Part shown: positions 1 through 8,408 of the stretch, in pieces
Layout: each line of letters begins with the position of its first letter
Position numbering within the stretch: position 1 is the stretch's first letter
NCBI GenBank assembly: GCA_035934315.1
Contig: DASYXZ010000178.1
Location: 1 to 43,550 of the forward strand
DNA from: DASYXZ01 sp035934315
GTDB taxonomy: Bacteria; Acidobacteriota; Terriglobia; UBA7540
DNA: 43,550 nucleotides
Direction of reading: 5' to 3'
The notes under the pieces: model-generated
Seen by the model: the letters and a program-made list of their open reading frames with translations, nothing else
Told to the model about the DNA's origin: nothing
Databases searched by the model: none
Program-made: the position numbers and the translations under genes

Positions 1-1586
1 TCAAACATCTGGCGCGGAATAAGTTTCTGCATCCGTGAGCACAAAATGCGGGAGCGCGCTTGCGCAATTTCGCGGTGGATCACAAAGGAGAGAGCGTCCA
101 CGGGCTCACCCGCCACGAGCAAGTCCACTTTAACAAGGTCCGATTCCCAGTAACCGGAGAAATGGTAGTCGAGGGATGCGTAGCCCTTGGAAAGCGACTT
201 CAGCCGGTCGTAGAAATCCAAAACTATTTCATTCAGTGGAAGTTCGTAGGTGAGAAGAACCCGTTTGGACGAAACGTATTCGAACCCTTTCTGCACGCCG
301 CGTTTTTCTTCCACTAGTTTCAGGATGCCTCCCAGGTATTCATCGTGAGTCAAAATCATGGCGGTAATCACCGGCTCTTCGATTTTAGCGATATCGCCCT
401 GGGGCGGAAATTTGGTGGGGCTCTCGACGTCCATGACCTGGCCCGCTTTGGTGGTCACGCGGTAACGGACGCTGGGCGCGGTGGTGATGAGGTTGATTTT
501 GAATTCGCGTTCCAGGCGCTCCTGAACAATTTCCATATGCAGCAGGCCCAGGAAACCGCAGCGAAAACCAAAGCCCAGCGCGACAGAATTTTCCGGCTCA
601 AAGAAAAAAGACGAATCATTCAAGCGCAACTTTTCCAGGGCATCGCGGAGGAGTTCATAAGCGCTGGCGTCCACCGGGTAAAGTCCGGCAAAGACCATGG
701 GCTTAATTTCCTCAAATCCGGGGAGCGGCTCAGGCGCCGGGCGGTTGTCCTCCGTGATGGTGTCGCCGATGCGCGTATCCGTGACGCGCTTGATGTTTGC
801 GATCACGTATCCGACCTCACCGGCGTGAAGTGCTCCGACGCGGACCAGTTTGGGCGTGCGGATACCCAGCTCTTCAACGGTATAAATCTGGTTATTGGAC
901 ATGAGCCGGATGCGCATGCCCAGGGCGAGCGTTCCCTGGACGACGCGGGCCAGCACCACGACGCCGCGGTAACTATCGAACCAGGAATCGAAAATGAGCG
1001 CCTGTATAGGAGCTTCAGGCGACCCGGCGGGTGGTGGAATTTTTGCCACGACGGCTTCCAGCACGTCCTCAATCCCGACGCCCTGTTTGGCGCTGATCAG
1101 AATGGCTTCCGTCGGATCCAGCGCCAGGGTGTGTTCAATCTGCTGTTTCGCCATCGCCACGTCGGCGCCCGGCAAATCGATTTTGTTGATCACGGGGACG
1201 ATGGCCAGATTGTTGTTCATCGCCAGGTGCGCGTTGGCGAGAGTTTGGGCTTCAACGCCCTGCGAGGCGTCAATCACCAGCAGGGCTCCCTCGCAGGCCG
1301 ATAAGCTGCGGGAAACTTCATAGGAAAAATCAACGTGCCCGGGTGTATCGATCAAGTTCAATTGGTACTCGTTCCCATCACGAGCCTTATAAAGCAGACG
1401 CACCGCGTGGGCTTTAATGGTGATGCCGCGCTCGCGCTCGAGGTCCATGGAGTCCAGGACCTGCTCAGACATCTCTCGTTTCGAGAGGGCCCCCGTGATT
1501 TCAAGCAATCGATCGGCCAGGGTGGATTTCCCATGGTCGATGTGGGCCACAATTGAAAAGTTACGAATGTATCGAGAGTCTGTCAT
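1..1586 (-). CDS. lepA: Elongation factor 4 (LepA), 3'-truncated by window edge
   Basis: Translational GTPase that back-translocates or remodels stalled ribosomes. Reading the minus strand from the ATG at 1586, the protein begins MTDSRYIRNFSIVAHIDHGK, with the G1 P-loop AHIDHGKST at residues 14-22. The switch motif RERGITIK, the DTPGHVDF G3 motif and the NKIDLP G4 motif follow. Further on are the LepA-type domain II, the FLGLLHMEI segment and the YHFSGY segment of the C-terminal part. About 528 codons are visible of the roughly 600 usual for LepA, so only the extreme C-terminus is missing. It is divergent from the TPR gene at 1787, with a 200-base gap between. Identification is secure from the GTPase motifs plus the LepA-specific C-terminal half. 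Confidence 0.96.
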   Translation of the reverse strand, partial: MTDSRYIRNFSIVAHIDHGKSTLADRLLEITGALSKREMSEQVLDSMDLERERGITIKAHAVRLLYKARDGNEYQLNLIDTPGHVDFSYEVSRSLSACEGALLVIDASQGVEAQTLANAHLAMNNNLAIVPVINKIDLPGADVAMAKQQIEHTLALDPTEAILISAKQGVGIEDVLEAVVAKIPPPAGSPEAPIQALIFDSWFDSYRGVVVLARVVQGTLALGMRIRLMSNNQIYTVEELGIRTPKLVRVGALHAGEVGYVIANIKRVTDTRIGDTITEDNRPAPEPLPGFEEIKPMVFAGLYPVDASAYELLRDALEKLRLNDSSFFFEPENSVALGFGFRCGFLGLLHMEIVQERLEREFKINLITTAPSVRYRVTTKAGQVMDVESPTKFPPQGDIAKIEEPVITAMILTHDEYLGGILKLVEEKRGVQKGFEYVSSKRVLLTYELPLNEIVLDFYDRLKSLSKGYASLDYHFSGYWESDLVKVDLLVAGEPVDALSFVIHREIAQARSRILCSRMQKLIPRQMF

Positions 1587-1695
1587 TGAATGTGGTGGTT
1601 CGCCCGTTCCGGGCATGGACCAAGGCAGACTTACCGTGCAGTCGAGGCGGCAGGCTCCGGTGTCCCGCCACCCTGGGAGGCTGTATCCAAAACCT

Positions 1696-1724
1696 TTGTA
1701 AATCTATCAAAATAGAGCTATGCT
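1696..1724 (+). promoter_or_regulatory. Sigma-70-like promoter for the TPR-GAF gene
   Basis: TTGTAA (1696-1701) and TATGCT (1719-1724) are separated by exactly 17 bases and lie 62 bases upstream of the ATG at 1787. No other good hexamer pair is evident in the lepA/TPR divergent gap. This is a pattern match only. Confidence 0.5.
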
Positions 1725-1786
1725 GTCAAATTCGATACTTGATCGCTTTTGCTCGGTAGAAAGCTCCATCGAGCTTACCTCTAACT

Positions 1787-4354
1787 ATGCCTGACGTTGA
1801 AAAGCTTTTTGAGAAAGCGGAAAAATATCTTCAAAAGCAAAAGTTCGAAGCTGCGCTCGAAACCTTCCAGGAGATTTTTAAGTATGAGCCGGGCGACGAA
1901 GAAGTGTTGCTCAACCTGGGCGACCTTTCGCTAAAGCTCAACCGCACGTCCGACGCTTTACGTTACCAGGCGCAGTTGGCCGACCACTACATTAAGCGGA
2001 ATGAAGTTTCAAAGGCAATTGCAACCTGCCGTAAAATCCTGAAGTTAGCTCCCCAGGATGTCGCCATTCTGGTGAAGCTGGCCACGCTGCTTGAAAAGTC
2101 GCAAAAGAATAGCGAGGCGTTGGAGGCCTACCGTTCGGCCCTTGAACTGCAGCGTAAGACTGGCGTGACTCCCCAGATGCTCGAGTGTCTTGAACACATC
2201 GTCAAGCTGGATCCCAACAACATGGCCGCACAAGTCGAACTTGGCGAGACAGCGATTAGCGCGCGCCAGCCCAAACTGGCAGCGCCGGCATTTTTGCAGG
2301 CAGCGCGTTTGGCTCGCGCTGCGGGACAGGAAGACCGTTGGGCCGAATTGGCGGAACGCGCTCACCAGCACGACCCTGCCGATGAGGCCGCGAGCGTCGC
2401 AGTTTCTGAGGTCTACCTTACAAAAGACCGGACGCCAGAATCGATTGCGCTCCTTGAGCCGGCCTACGAACACAAACCGGATGACGCCCAAATCCTCGAC
2501 CTGCTCTCTCAAGCCTATTTGCGAATGGGGAATTTCGAGAAAGCGCAGCCTATATGTTGGAAGCTATACCAGGCGCAACCCGACAAGCTTCCATTGCTGC
2601 TGAAGGTCATTGAAGGTTTCATACAAGCCGGCAACCTGAAAAAAGCGCTGGAAGTAGTGGGACAGATTAAGACAAGCCTTTTCCAACAAGGCAAGAAAAA
2701 TGAATTTCTTCAAATTGTGGAAAAGATATACGCGGCTGATGAATCCAATCTGCCGGTACTGGAGATATTGACCGCCCTCTACAACGAAATGAACAAGGAG
2801 GACGGACTGCGCCGGTCTCTGGTCCGCTTGTTTAATCTCTCCCTGGCTGCGGAAGACTTCCAGAAGGCCGCGGACACTTTGGAAAAAATAATTGACGTGG
2901 ACCCCTATGGCGTAGGCCATTACGACCGCCTGGTCAATTTGGAAGGCAACATTGACAAGATGTGGTATGAAAACATCGCTTCGCGGATTCAGCCTTATTC
3001 CTCGGGGCGCGCGACAGCCGGGGCGTCCGCGGGACCCGGCGCCGCGCCCGTGCCAAAGGCCGAGGGATTGGATGACCTGATCGTGGAAGGCGAGATGTGC
3101 TTCCAGTACCAGCTCACCGGGAAACTGAGCGTCACACTGGAAAAAATTAATCGTCTTTATCCCGGAGCCGAGGCCAAAAGCGATCGATTGCGTGAGCTCT
3201 ATCAGGCAGCTGGATTTACTCCCACGCCAGGCGTGGCGACCGCGGCCCCGGCCGCCGCAAGCGCACCAACGCCAGCACAGGCGCCACCCGTTGAAGCTCC
3301 GCGAACTCAGGCGGCAGACTCCGGCATTCGTTCCTTTGACGATCTCAGAAAGATTTCAGAGCTTACCGCAAATATTTATCGCGAGGCGACGCCCCAGGGC
3401 GTGATGCAGGTTGCCGTGAACGAAATTGGTCGCGTCCTGTCTGCCAGCCGCTGCTGGGGCGCTTTGGGCACCGCGGTCCGTACGCCGTCGCTCATGGTGG
3501 AATACTGTTCACCGGCCGCCTCTGCATCCGACATACCGGCCGTGGTGAAGCTTTATGCAGCCTTGATGCAAGAAGCAGCCGCAAAGCCTGACGGCTGGTT
3601 GGTGGAAGACGTCATGCAGTTCCCCGCACTCGCATCGATCTTGCCCGACATCCAAAAACTCGGGATCAAGTCGCTGCTTGCTTTGCCTTTGATGGACAAA
3701 GACCAGCCCGCCGGACTGCTTTTAATCGAGCAATGCGACAGGCGCCGCGCCTGGACGCCCGGTGAAAGTGTCTTGCTCATGACCATCAGCACCCAGGTGG
3801 TCATCGCCATCAACAACACTAAACTCCGACGCTTGGTGCGCTCCATTGCCGGCTCCGACGAGGAGACAGGGCTCCTTCCACGGAGTTCGTATGTGGACTG
3901 CCTGCTGTCGGAAGCGGCGCGAGCTAAGGAGTTGTCGAAACCTCTGTCCGTGTGCCTCGTCGAGCCGGAAGATCCGACAGGACTCATGAAAGCACTGGGA
4001 GACGCGGGGATCCAAAAGTACTTCCAGCAGGTTGCCAAGGTTTTGCAATCGAACTTGAGGCAGAATGACATCGCTGTCCGTTACAACCCTTATGCCATCG
4101 CGGTGGTCTTTCCTGACACCGCCTTACCGCAAGGCGGACTGGCGGTGGAGAAATTGCGGCGCGCCATGGCTCAAGTGAAATTGGACGGCAGGACGCCGCC
4201 CAACTTTTGCGGCGCTGTTTGCGACGTTCAGCTTGGACCCGTGTTTGATCCCGTGGATGGCGTAACGGAAGTCATTAACCGTCTGGCCGGAGCCCTTGAG
4301 GAGTCCCACAAGTTAGAGGATAAGCGCGTTCATTTGTCAAAATTTGAGGACTGA
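1787..4354 (+). CDS. TPR-repeat protein with GAF and degenerate GGDEF-like domain
   Basis: An 855-residue, apparently cytoplasmic protein with no signal peptide. Residues 1 to about 400 are tandem TPR-like helical hairpins, for example the FEAALETFQEIFKYEPGDEE and KAIATCRKILKLAP units. An Ala/Pro-rich linker (about 480-510) leads to a GAF-like sensor region (about 514-680). The C-terminus (about 690-850) starts with DEETGLLPR, the typical entry of a GGDEF domain. At the position where the GGDEF signature should sit (around residue 764) it reads RYNPYAIAVVFPDT, so the catalytic loop is lost. It is therefore probably a scaffold or sensor rather than a diguanylate cyclase. Promoter hexamers lie just upstream. 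No specific partner can be named. Confidence 0.8.
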   Translation: MPDVEKLFEKAEKYLQKQKFEAALETFQEIFKYEPGDEEVLLNLGDLSLKLNRTSDALRYQAQLADHYIKRNEVSKAIATCRKILKLAPQDVAILVKLATLLEKSQKNSEALEAYRSALELQRKTGVTPQMLECLEHIVKLDPNNMAAQVELGETAISARQPKLAAPAFLQAARLARAAGQEDRWAELAERAHQHDPADEAASVAVSEVYLTKDRTPESIALLEPAYEHKPDDAQILDLLSQAYLRMGNFEKAQPICWKLYQAQPDKLPLLLKVIEGFIQAGNLKKALEVVGQIKTSLFQQGKKNEFLQIVEKIYAADESNLPVLEILTALYNEMNKEDGLRRSLVRLFNLSLAAEDFQKAADTLEKIIDVDPYGVGHYDRLVNLEGNIDKMWYENIASRIQPYSSGRATAGASAGPGAAPVPKAEGLDDLIVEGEMCFQYQLTGKLSVTLEKINRLYPGAEAKSDRLRELYQAAGFTPTPGVATAAPAAASAPTPAQAPPVEAPRTQAADSGIRSFDDLRKISELTANIYREATPQGVMQVAVNEIGRVLSASRCWGALGTAVRTPSLMVEYCSPAASASDIPAVVKLYAALMQEAAAKPDGWLVEDVMQFPALASILPDIQKLGIKSLLALPLMDKDQPAGLLLIEQCDRRRAWTPGESVLLMTISTQVVIAINNTKLRRLVRSIAGSDEETGLLPRSSYVDCLLSEAARAKELSKPLSVCLVEPEDPTGLMKALGDAGIQKYFQQVAKVLQSNLRQNDIAVRYNPYAIAVVFPDTALPQGGLAVEKLRRAMAQVKLDGRTPPNFCGAVCDVQLGPVFDPVDGVTEVINRLAGALEESHKLEDKRVHLSKFED

Positions 4355-4496
4355 GCAAATGATGGCGCGCCGATTGCAGACTGACGAGAATCGGGAAAGT
4401 GCAGCAGCGGAGCCCTTCAACGGATGTTGCCGCATCGTTGGCCACAAGTTCTGATCCACTCTTTTCCTTCTCAATAATGAGTTAAGGAGATAAACA

Positions 4497-5387
4497 ATGG
4501 AGATTCGCAAGGTCGGCGTGGTCGGTTGCGGTTTGATGGGTTCAGGGATCGCGCAAGTGGCTGCCATGGCCGGCTTCTCCACCGTGGTTCGTGATGTCAC
4601 CGAAGAATTACTTCAGAAGGGCCGGGGAATAATAGAGAAATCTTTGGGCAAACTCGCGGAGAAGGGACAGATCACGGCTGAACTAAAATCGAATGCCCTG
4701 GGCCGATTGAAGTTCTCCACCAGACTGGATGATTTTGCCGACTGCGACCTTTTGATCGAAGCGATCATCGAGAACCTTGATCGAAAGCGGGAGCTTTTCT
4801 CGCAACTCGACAAGATCGCTAAACCCGAAACTGTTTTTGCCAGCAACACCTCATCCCTTTCCATCACGGAAATGATGACGGCAACGCAACGCGCGCCTCG
4901 ATTTTTGGGACTTCATTTTTTTAATCCTGTTCCTCTTATGAAACTCGTGGAAGTCGTGAAGACCGTCGTCACTGACCCGGTCGTGGTCGAGACCGGTCTT
5001 GACTATGGGCGCAAGGTGGGCAAGACGCCCATCCTCACTTCCGACCGCGCAGGTTTTATCGTCAATCGCCTTCTCGTTCCCTTTCTTCTCGACTCTATTC
5101 GTGCGCTCGAAGAGGGCGCGGGCTCCATCGAAGATATCGACAATGGAATGAAGCTGGGATGCAATCATCCCATGGGGCCTCTCACACTGAACGATTTTGT
5201 GGGCATCGATACCACTTACTACATCGCTGAAATTATGTTCCAGGAGTTCCGCGAAAAACGCTTTGCTCCGCCGCCTTTGATGAAGCGCATGGTGCTGGCA
5301 GGCATGTACGGGCGGAAGAGCGGCAAGGGCTTCTATGATTACACTGATCCGAAGAACCCAAAACCCAACAAGTTGCTGGTGGGGTGA
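4497..5387 (+). CDS. hbd: 3-hydroxybutyryl/3-hydroxyacyl-CoA dehydrogenase
   Basis: NAD-dependent oxidation of (S)-3-hydroxyacyl-CoA, or the reverse reduction of acetoacetyl-CoA. It acts in the cytoplasm in beta-oxidation, butanoate metabolism or polyhydroxyalkanoate-linked flux. The 296-residue length is that of single-function Hbd/PaaH enzymes. The Rossmann motif VGCGLMGSGIA lies at residues 9-19, the substrate-loop ASNTSSLSI at 115-123, and the catalytic His140 in LGLHFFNPVPLMKLVEVV, with Glu152 nearby. The C-terminal helical domain has the usual NHPMGPLTLNDFVG segment. A good Shine-Dalgarno (AAGGAG, spacing about 7) fixes the ATG. The enoyl-CoA hydratase follows after 156 bases, suggesting one pathway unit interrupted by a periodic repeat element. 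Confidence 0.93.
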   Translation: MEIRKVGVVGCGLMGSGIAQVAAMAGFSTVVRDVTEELLQKGRGIIEKSLGKLAEKGQITAELKSNALGRLKFSTRLDDFADCDLLIEAIIENLDRKRELFSQLDKIAKPETVFASNTSSLSITEMMTATQRAPRFLGLHFFNPVPLMKLVEVVKTVVTDPVVVETGLDYGRKVGKTPILTSDRAGFIVNRLLVPFLLDSIRALEEGAGSIEDIDNGMKLGCNHPMGPLTLNDFVGIDTTYYIAEIMFQEFREKRFAPPPLMKRMVLAGMYGRKSGKGFYDYTDPKNPKPNKLLVG

Positions 5388-5430
5388 GTCAGTTTAAGGT
5401 TTGTACCGTCAGGTCCCCGTGACATTTGTA

Positions 5431-5536
5431 AAGATTGAAAGATTGAATAATTGGACCATTGGGCCAATGAGAGACGCGCGGTATTATTTTCCCGATTACT
5501 TGATGGCCCGCTGATTCAAACGTCCAATTTTTAAGG
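5431..5536. repeat. Octamer-periodic inverted element between hbd and crotonase gene
   Basis: The left part (5431-5471) is a run of loose 8-base units: GATTGAAA, GATTGAAT, AATTGGAC, CATTGGGC. The right part (5494-5536), read in reverse complement, contains AATTGGAC, a GTTTGAAT unit and GGGCCAT again. The two parts are therefore degenerate inverted copies. The right arm runs into the Shine-Dalgarno of the next gene. It resembles the elements at 12-14 kb and 20-22 kb in design, not in exact sequence. Confidence 0.55.
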
Positions 5537-5543
5537 AGTGAAT

Positions 5544-6326
5544 ATGTCTTTCGAAACCTTGCTATACGAAAAGCGCGCCGGCATCGCCTACGTCACTGTG
5601 AACCGACCCGAAAAATTGAATGCGCTCAACCAAAAAGTCATAAAGGAGCTCGGTAACTGCTTTGAGATTATCCAAAAAGATGATGAAGTGAGGGCTGTGA
5701 TACTGACCGGTGCGGGCGAAAAGTCGTTTGTAGCTGGCGCCGATATCAATGAGCTTGCCTTGCAAACACCCATTCAGGGCAAGGAAACTTCGCTCGCTGG
5801 GCAGCGAATTCTCGACTTGATGGAAAACCTCGGCAAGCCCATTATCGCGGCGATAAATGGCTATGCTTTCGGAGGTGGCTGTGAGCTGGCGATGGCCTGC
5901 TCGCTGCGCCTCGCTTCGGATAACGCGCGTCTGGGCCAGCCGGAAGTCAAGCTGGGCATTATTCCCGGCTACGCAGGCACCCAGCGCCTTCCCCGGTTGG
6001 TGGGCAAAGGGCTGGCGCTTGAAATGATTTTAAGCGGCGAAGCTGTGAGCGCCCAGGAAGCTTATCGAATTGGACTGGTCAATCAGGTGGTGGCCGCGAA
6101 AGATTTGATGGCCGCGGCGGAATCACTGGCGCGAAAAATCATGGCCAATGGCCCGGTGGCGGTTAAGCTGGCGCTGGAAGCGGTTAACCGCGGCATGGAC
6201 ATGACTCACGGGGCCGGTGAGTTTCTTGAAGCGACGTTGTTTGGCCTGTGCTGCGCGACCGCCGACATGAAAGAAGGAACACGCGCGTTCCTGGAAAAGC
6301 GCCCGGCAAAGTTTGCGGGAAAATAG
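5544..6326 (+). CDS. Enoyl-CoA hydratase (crotonase family)
   Basis: Hydrates trans-2-enoyl-CoA to 3-hydroxyacyl-CoA, the step adjacent to the upstream Hbd. I chose the ATG at 5544 rather than the GTG two codons earlier because AAGGAG sits 5 bases before it. That gives 260 residues, the standard crotonase size. The oxyanion-hole segment KSFVAGADINEL (about 61-72) and the INGYAFGGGCELAMA segment (about 105-118) are present. Both catalytic glutamates are visible, Glu114 in GGGCE and Glu134 in PEVKLGIIPG. These mark an active hydratase rather than an isomerase-only paralogue. Chain length preference cannot be read from the sequence. Confidence 0.93.
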   Translation: MSFETLLYEKRAGIAYVTVNRPEKLNALNQKVIKELGNCFEIIQKDDEVRAVILTGAGEKSFVAGADINELALQTPIQGKETSLAGQRILDLMENLGKPIIAAINGYAFGGGCELAMACSLRLASDNARLGQPEVKLGIIPGYAGTQRLPRLVGKGLALEMILSGEAVSAQEAYRIGLVNQVVAAKDLMAAAESLARKIMANGPVAVKLALEAVNRGMDMTHGAGEFLEATLFGLCCATADMKEGTRAFLEKRPAKFAGK

Positions 6327-6368
6327 TTTTGGATATCAGCATCTGACCAGCGAGCACTGACAATCGCC

Positions 6369-6872
6369 ATGGCTTCTCGAAGAAAATCCCGCGAACTCGC
6401 CTTGCAGATGCTTTTCCAGTGGGAAGTCGGAAAACATTCTCCGGCCCACGTGATGGCCACATTCCTTGACCCGGAAGAAATCGACAGGCCTGTGAACAAC
6501 TTCGCTTGCAGCCTCTTTCAGGGGACAGTCGATGACATATCGATTCTCGACCCGATGTTGCGTGAACACACCAAACACTGGCGCCTGGAGCGCATGGCTG
6601 CGGTAGACCGCAACGTCCTTCGCCTCGCCCTTTTCGAGATGCTTCACCACGCGGAAACTCCTGCCGTCGTGGTCATCAACGAAGCTCTGGAAATTGCGCG
6701 CCGCTTTTCCGGGGAAGATTCCGCTGAGTTTGTGAACGGCGTTCTTGATGGCGTTCGCAAAGCTTTGCCCGCCTTCAGCAATACGGCGGAGGGTAAAACC
6801 CGCGACCTAACCGCTAATCATTCTTCTTCAAAGAAACACAACGAGCGATCGAAAAAAAGCCGGAAAATTTAA
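6369..6872 (+). CDS. nusB: Transcription antitermination factor NusB
   Basis: RNA-binding partner of NusE/S10 in rRNA antitermination. The N-terminus MASRRKSRELALQMLFQWE is the family signature, and VDRNVLRLALFEML and AVVINEALEIARRFSGEDSAEFVNGVLD complete the NusB fold. At 167 residues it is longer than typical NusB because of a Lys/Ser-rich tail of about 27 residues, probably disordered. It begins 42 bases after the enoyl-CoA hydratase stop, so co-transcription is likely although there is no obvious functional link. Confidence 0.92.
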   Translation: MASRRKSRELALQMLFQWEVGKHSPAHVMATFLDPEEIDRPVNNFACSLFQGTVDDISILDPMLREHTKHWRLERMAAVDRNVLRLALFEMLHHAETPAVVVINEALEIARRFSGEDSAEFVNGVLDGVRKALPAFSNTAEGKTRDLTANHSSSKKHNERSKKSRKI

Positions 6873-6926
6873 AGTCAATTCAGCCGGGAGCATCAAGAGA
6901 CTGTCCTTACTTCCATGTTGGAAGCC

Positions 6927-8258
6927 CTATAGCCAGCCGCCTGAAAATCCCGCGCGGCGCAATCCGCGAAGAATATAGGGGCACTTCCTGGTCAGTTGCC
7001 AGATGAGTTCAGAACGAAAATTTTCAATCATCAGGACCATCGGGCCTTCATTGAGTCCAAAAATATAAGGTGACACCCAGCCGAATGGGTTCTTGGTTTT
7101 TTCAGGAAAAGTCGCATTGAAGCTGGCCTCAAAGCCATAGGCCTGGCGGTCCTTCAAGCGAATCTCTTCAATAAAGTACCGGATGGTGGGCAGCACAATT
7201 TCCGGCGCAAAAGGAAGCGATGCGACCACCGCCCAGGGCGAGATGGTTCCGTCATCGGGACCGAAAGGCACGCCGCGTGCGCGATACCCAAAAAACTTTC
7301 GCTGGATGCCGCGAATTTTTCGTAAGCCTGGACCCGGGCCATCGCTCGCCGTAATGCCCCAGCAACTCTTTCCGTAGTGAGCGAAGCCGTGCGGATTCCG
7401 CACCGCGTATTCCTGCTGGATGTAAGTGGCGCGACGGCTGTTTTCAAAATAATCAATGCCGCGCGCCTTCATGAGCGCATCCTGGATTCCGCGAAAGTCG
7501 ATCCAGCAATGGGACAGTTGATGAATGAAAAGTGGTCCCGCGTGGAGCAATTCCTTGCCGTAGAGTTTTTTCCATTTGAATGTCGAAGTCCAGGCCCGGT
7601 AAGAATCGGCCGGCAACGGGTAAGTTGGCGAGCCCAGCCCGAGAATGTAAAGAAGGGCAGCTTCGTTATAACCCAGCCAGCGATAGCGCAGAAAGCCGGT
7701 CTTTGGCTTCCACCCATGGGTAACGCTCGCGCCCCTATTCAGCGCCCAATGCCAGTCGATCCGCCGGTAGAGTTCATCGGCCAGCTTTCGGATTTGCGTT
7801 TCAGTCTCATTCTGATGATCGAAATAAGCGGCAGCGGTAAGCGCCCCGGCAATGAATAGTGCCGTATCCATTGTCGAGAGTTCGCAATCCCACGTGCGCC
7901 GCCCGGTTTTCATGTCGAGGAAATGGTAATAAAAACCTTTGTAGCCGGTGGCGTCAGGCTCGCTACCTTGAGGACTGGCTTTGAAAAATTTGAGTGTCTT
8001 CAACGTGGACAGCGCTCCCGCGCGTCGTGTCACATAACCGCGCTCGACACCTGCCGGATAACTTGCGAGCGCCAAACCCACAGCGGCGATGCTGCACGGG
8101 GAAGCGGCATCCGTTTTGTCTGCCACCAATCCGTTTTGCGACTGCGTCTCGCCCGGGAAATATTGGAACGACTCGCGCTGGATGCATTCCAGCATTTCCG
8201 CGTTTGGGATCGCGGAGGGGGGAACTGGTGTAGCGCTGGAGCTTCGCCGGTGGCCCAT
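6927..8258 (-). CDS. Glycoamylase-like (alpha/alpha)6 carbohydrate hydrolase
   Basis: A 443-residue protein matching, from memory, the glycoamylase-like family (PF10091/COG5368; related characterised enzymes are GH144 endo-beta-1,2-glucanases). Visible hallmarks are LECIQRESFQYF near the N-terminus, ELSTMDTALFIAGALTAAAYF, RYRWLGYNEAALLYILGLGSP, and FIHQLSHCWIDFRGIQD followed by YGKSCWGITASDGPGPG. The ATG at 8258 has no clear Shine-Dalgarno and no signal peptide follows. An internal ATG (residue 22) would remove a Pro/Ser-rich leader, so the start and the location are uncertain. A beta-glucan substrate is likely from the family, but specificity is not readable. Confidence 0.82.
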   Translation of the reverse strand: MGHRRSSSATPVPPSAIPNAEMLECIQRESFQYFPGETQSQNGLVADKTDAASPCSIAAVGLALASYPAGVERGYVTRRAGALSTLKTLKFFKASPQGSEPDATGYKGFYYHFLDMKTGRRTWDCELSTMDTALFIAGALTAAAYFDHQNETETQIRKLADELYRRIDWHWALNRGASVTHGWKPKTGFLRYRWLGYNEAALLYILGLGSPTYPLPADSYRAWTSTFKWKKLYGKELLHAGPLFIHQLSHCWIDFRGIQDALMKARGIDYFENSRRATYIQQEYAVRNPHGFAHYGKSCWGITASDGPGPGLRKIRGIQRKFFGYRARGVPFGPDDGTISPWAVVASLPFAPEIVLPTIRYFIEEIRLKDRQAYGFEASFNATFPEKTKNPFGWVSPYIFGLNEGPMVLMIENFRSELIWQLTRKCPYILRGLRRAGFSGGWL

Positions 8259-8408
8259 AAAGGGTGCATTATGCCACGTGCGGGAATTAAATATTGTAAA
8301 TCGCGGCCCATTGGCTCAATCTATGCCGATGCAATTTATGAATCACGATGCATGCGCCAGCCTCGGGTACCATTCAAATAAAAAAGCATTTCTGGCATCC
8401 CGGGTCAA

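Noticed and set aside
345..1304. Long plus-strand open frame
   Set aside because: It is the antisense shadow of lepA, whose minus-strand translation shows full GTPase motifs.
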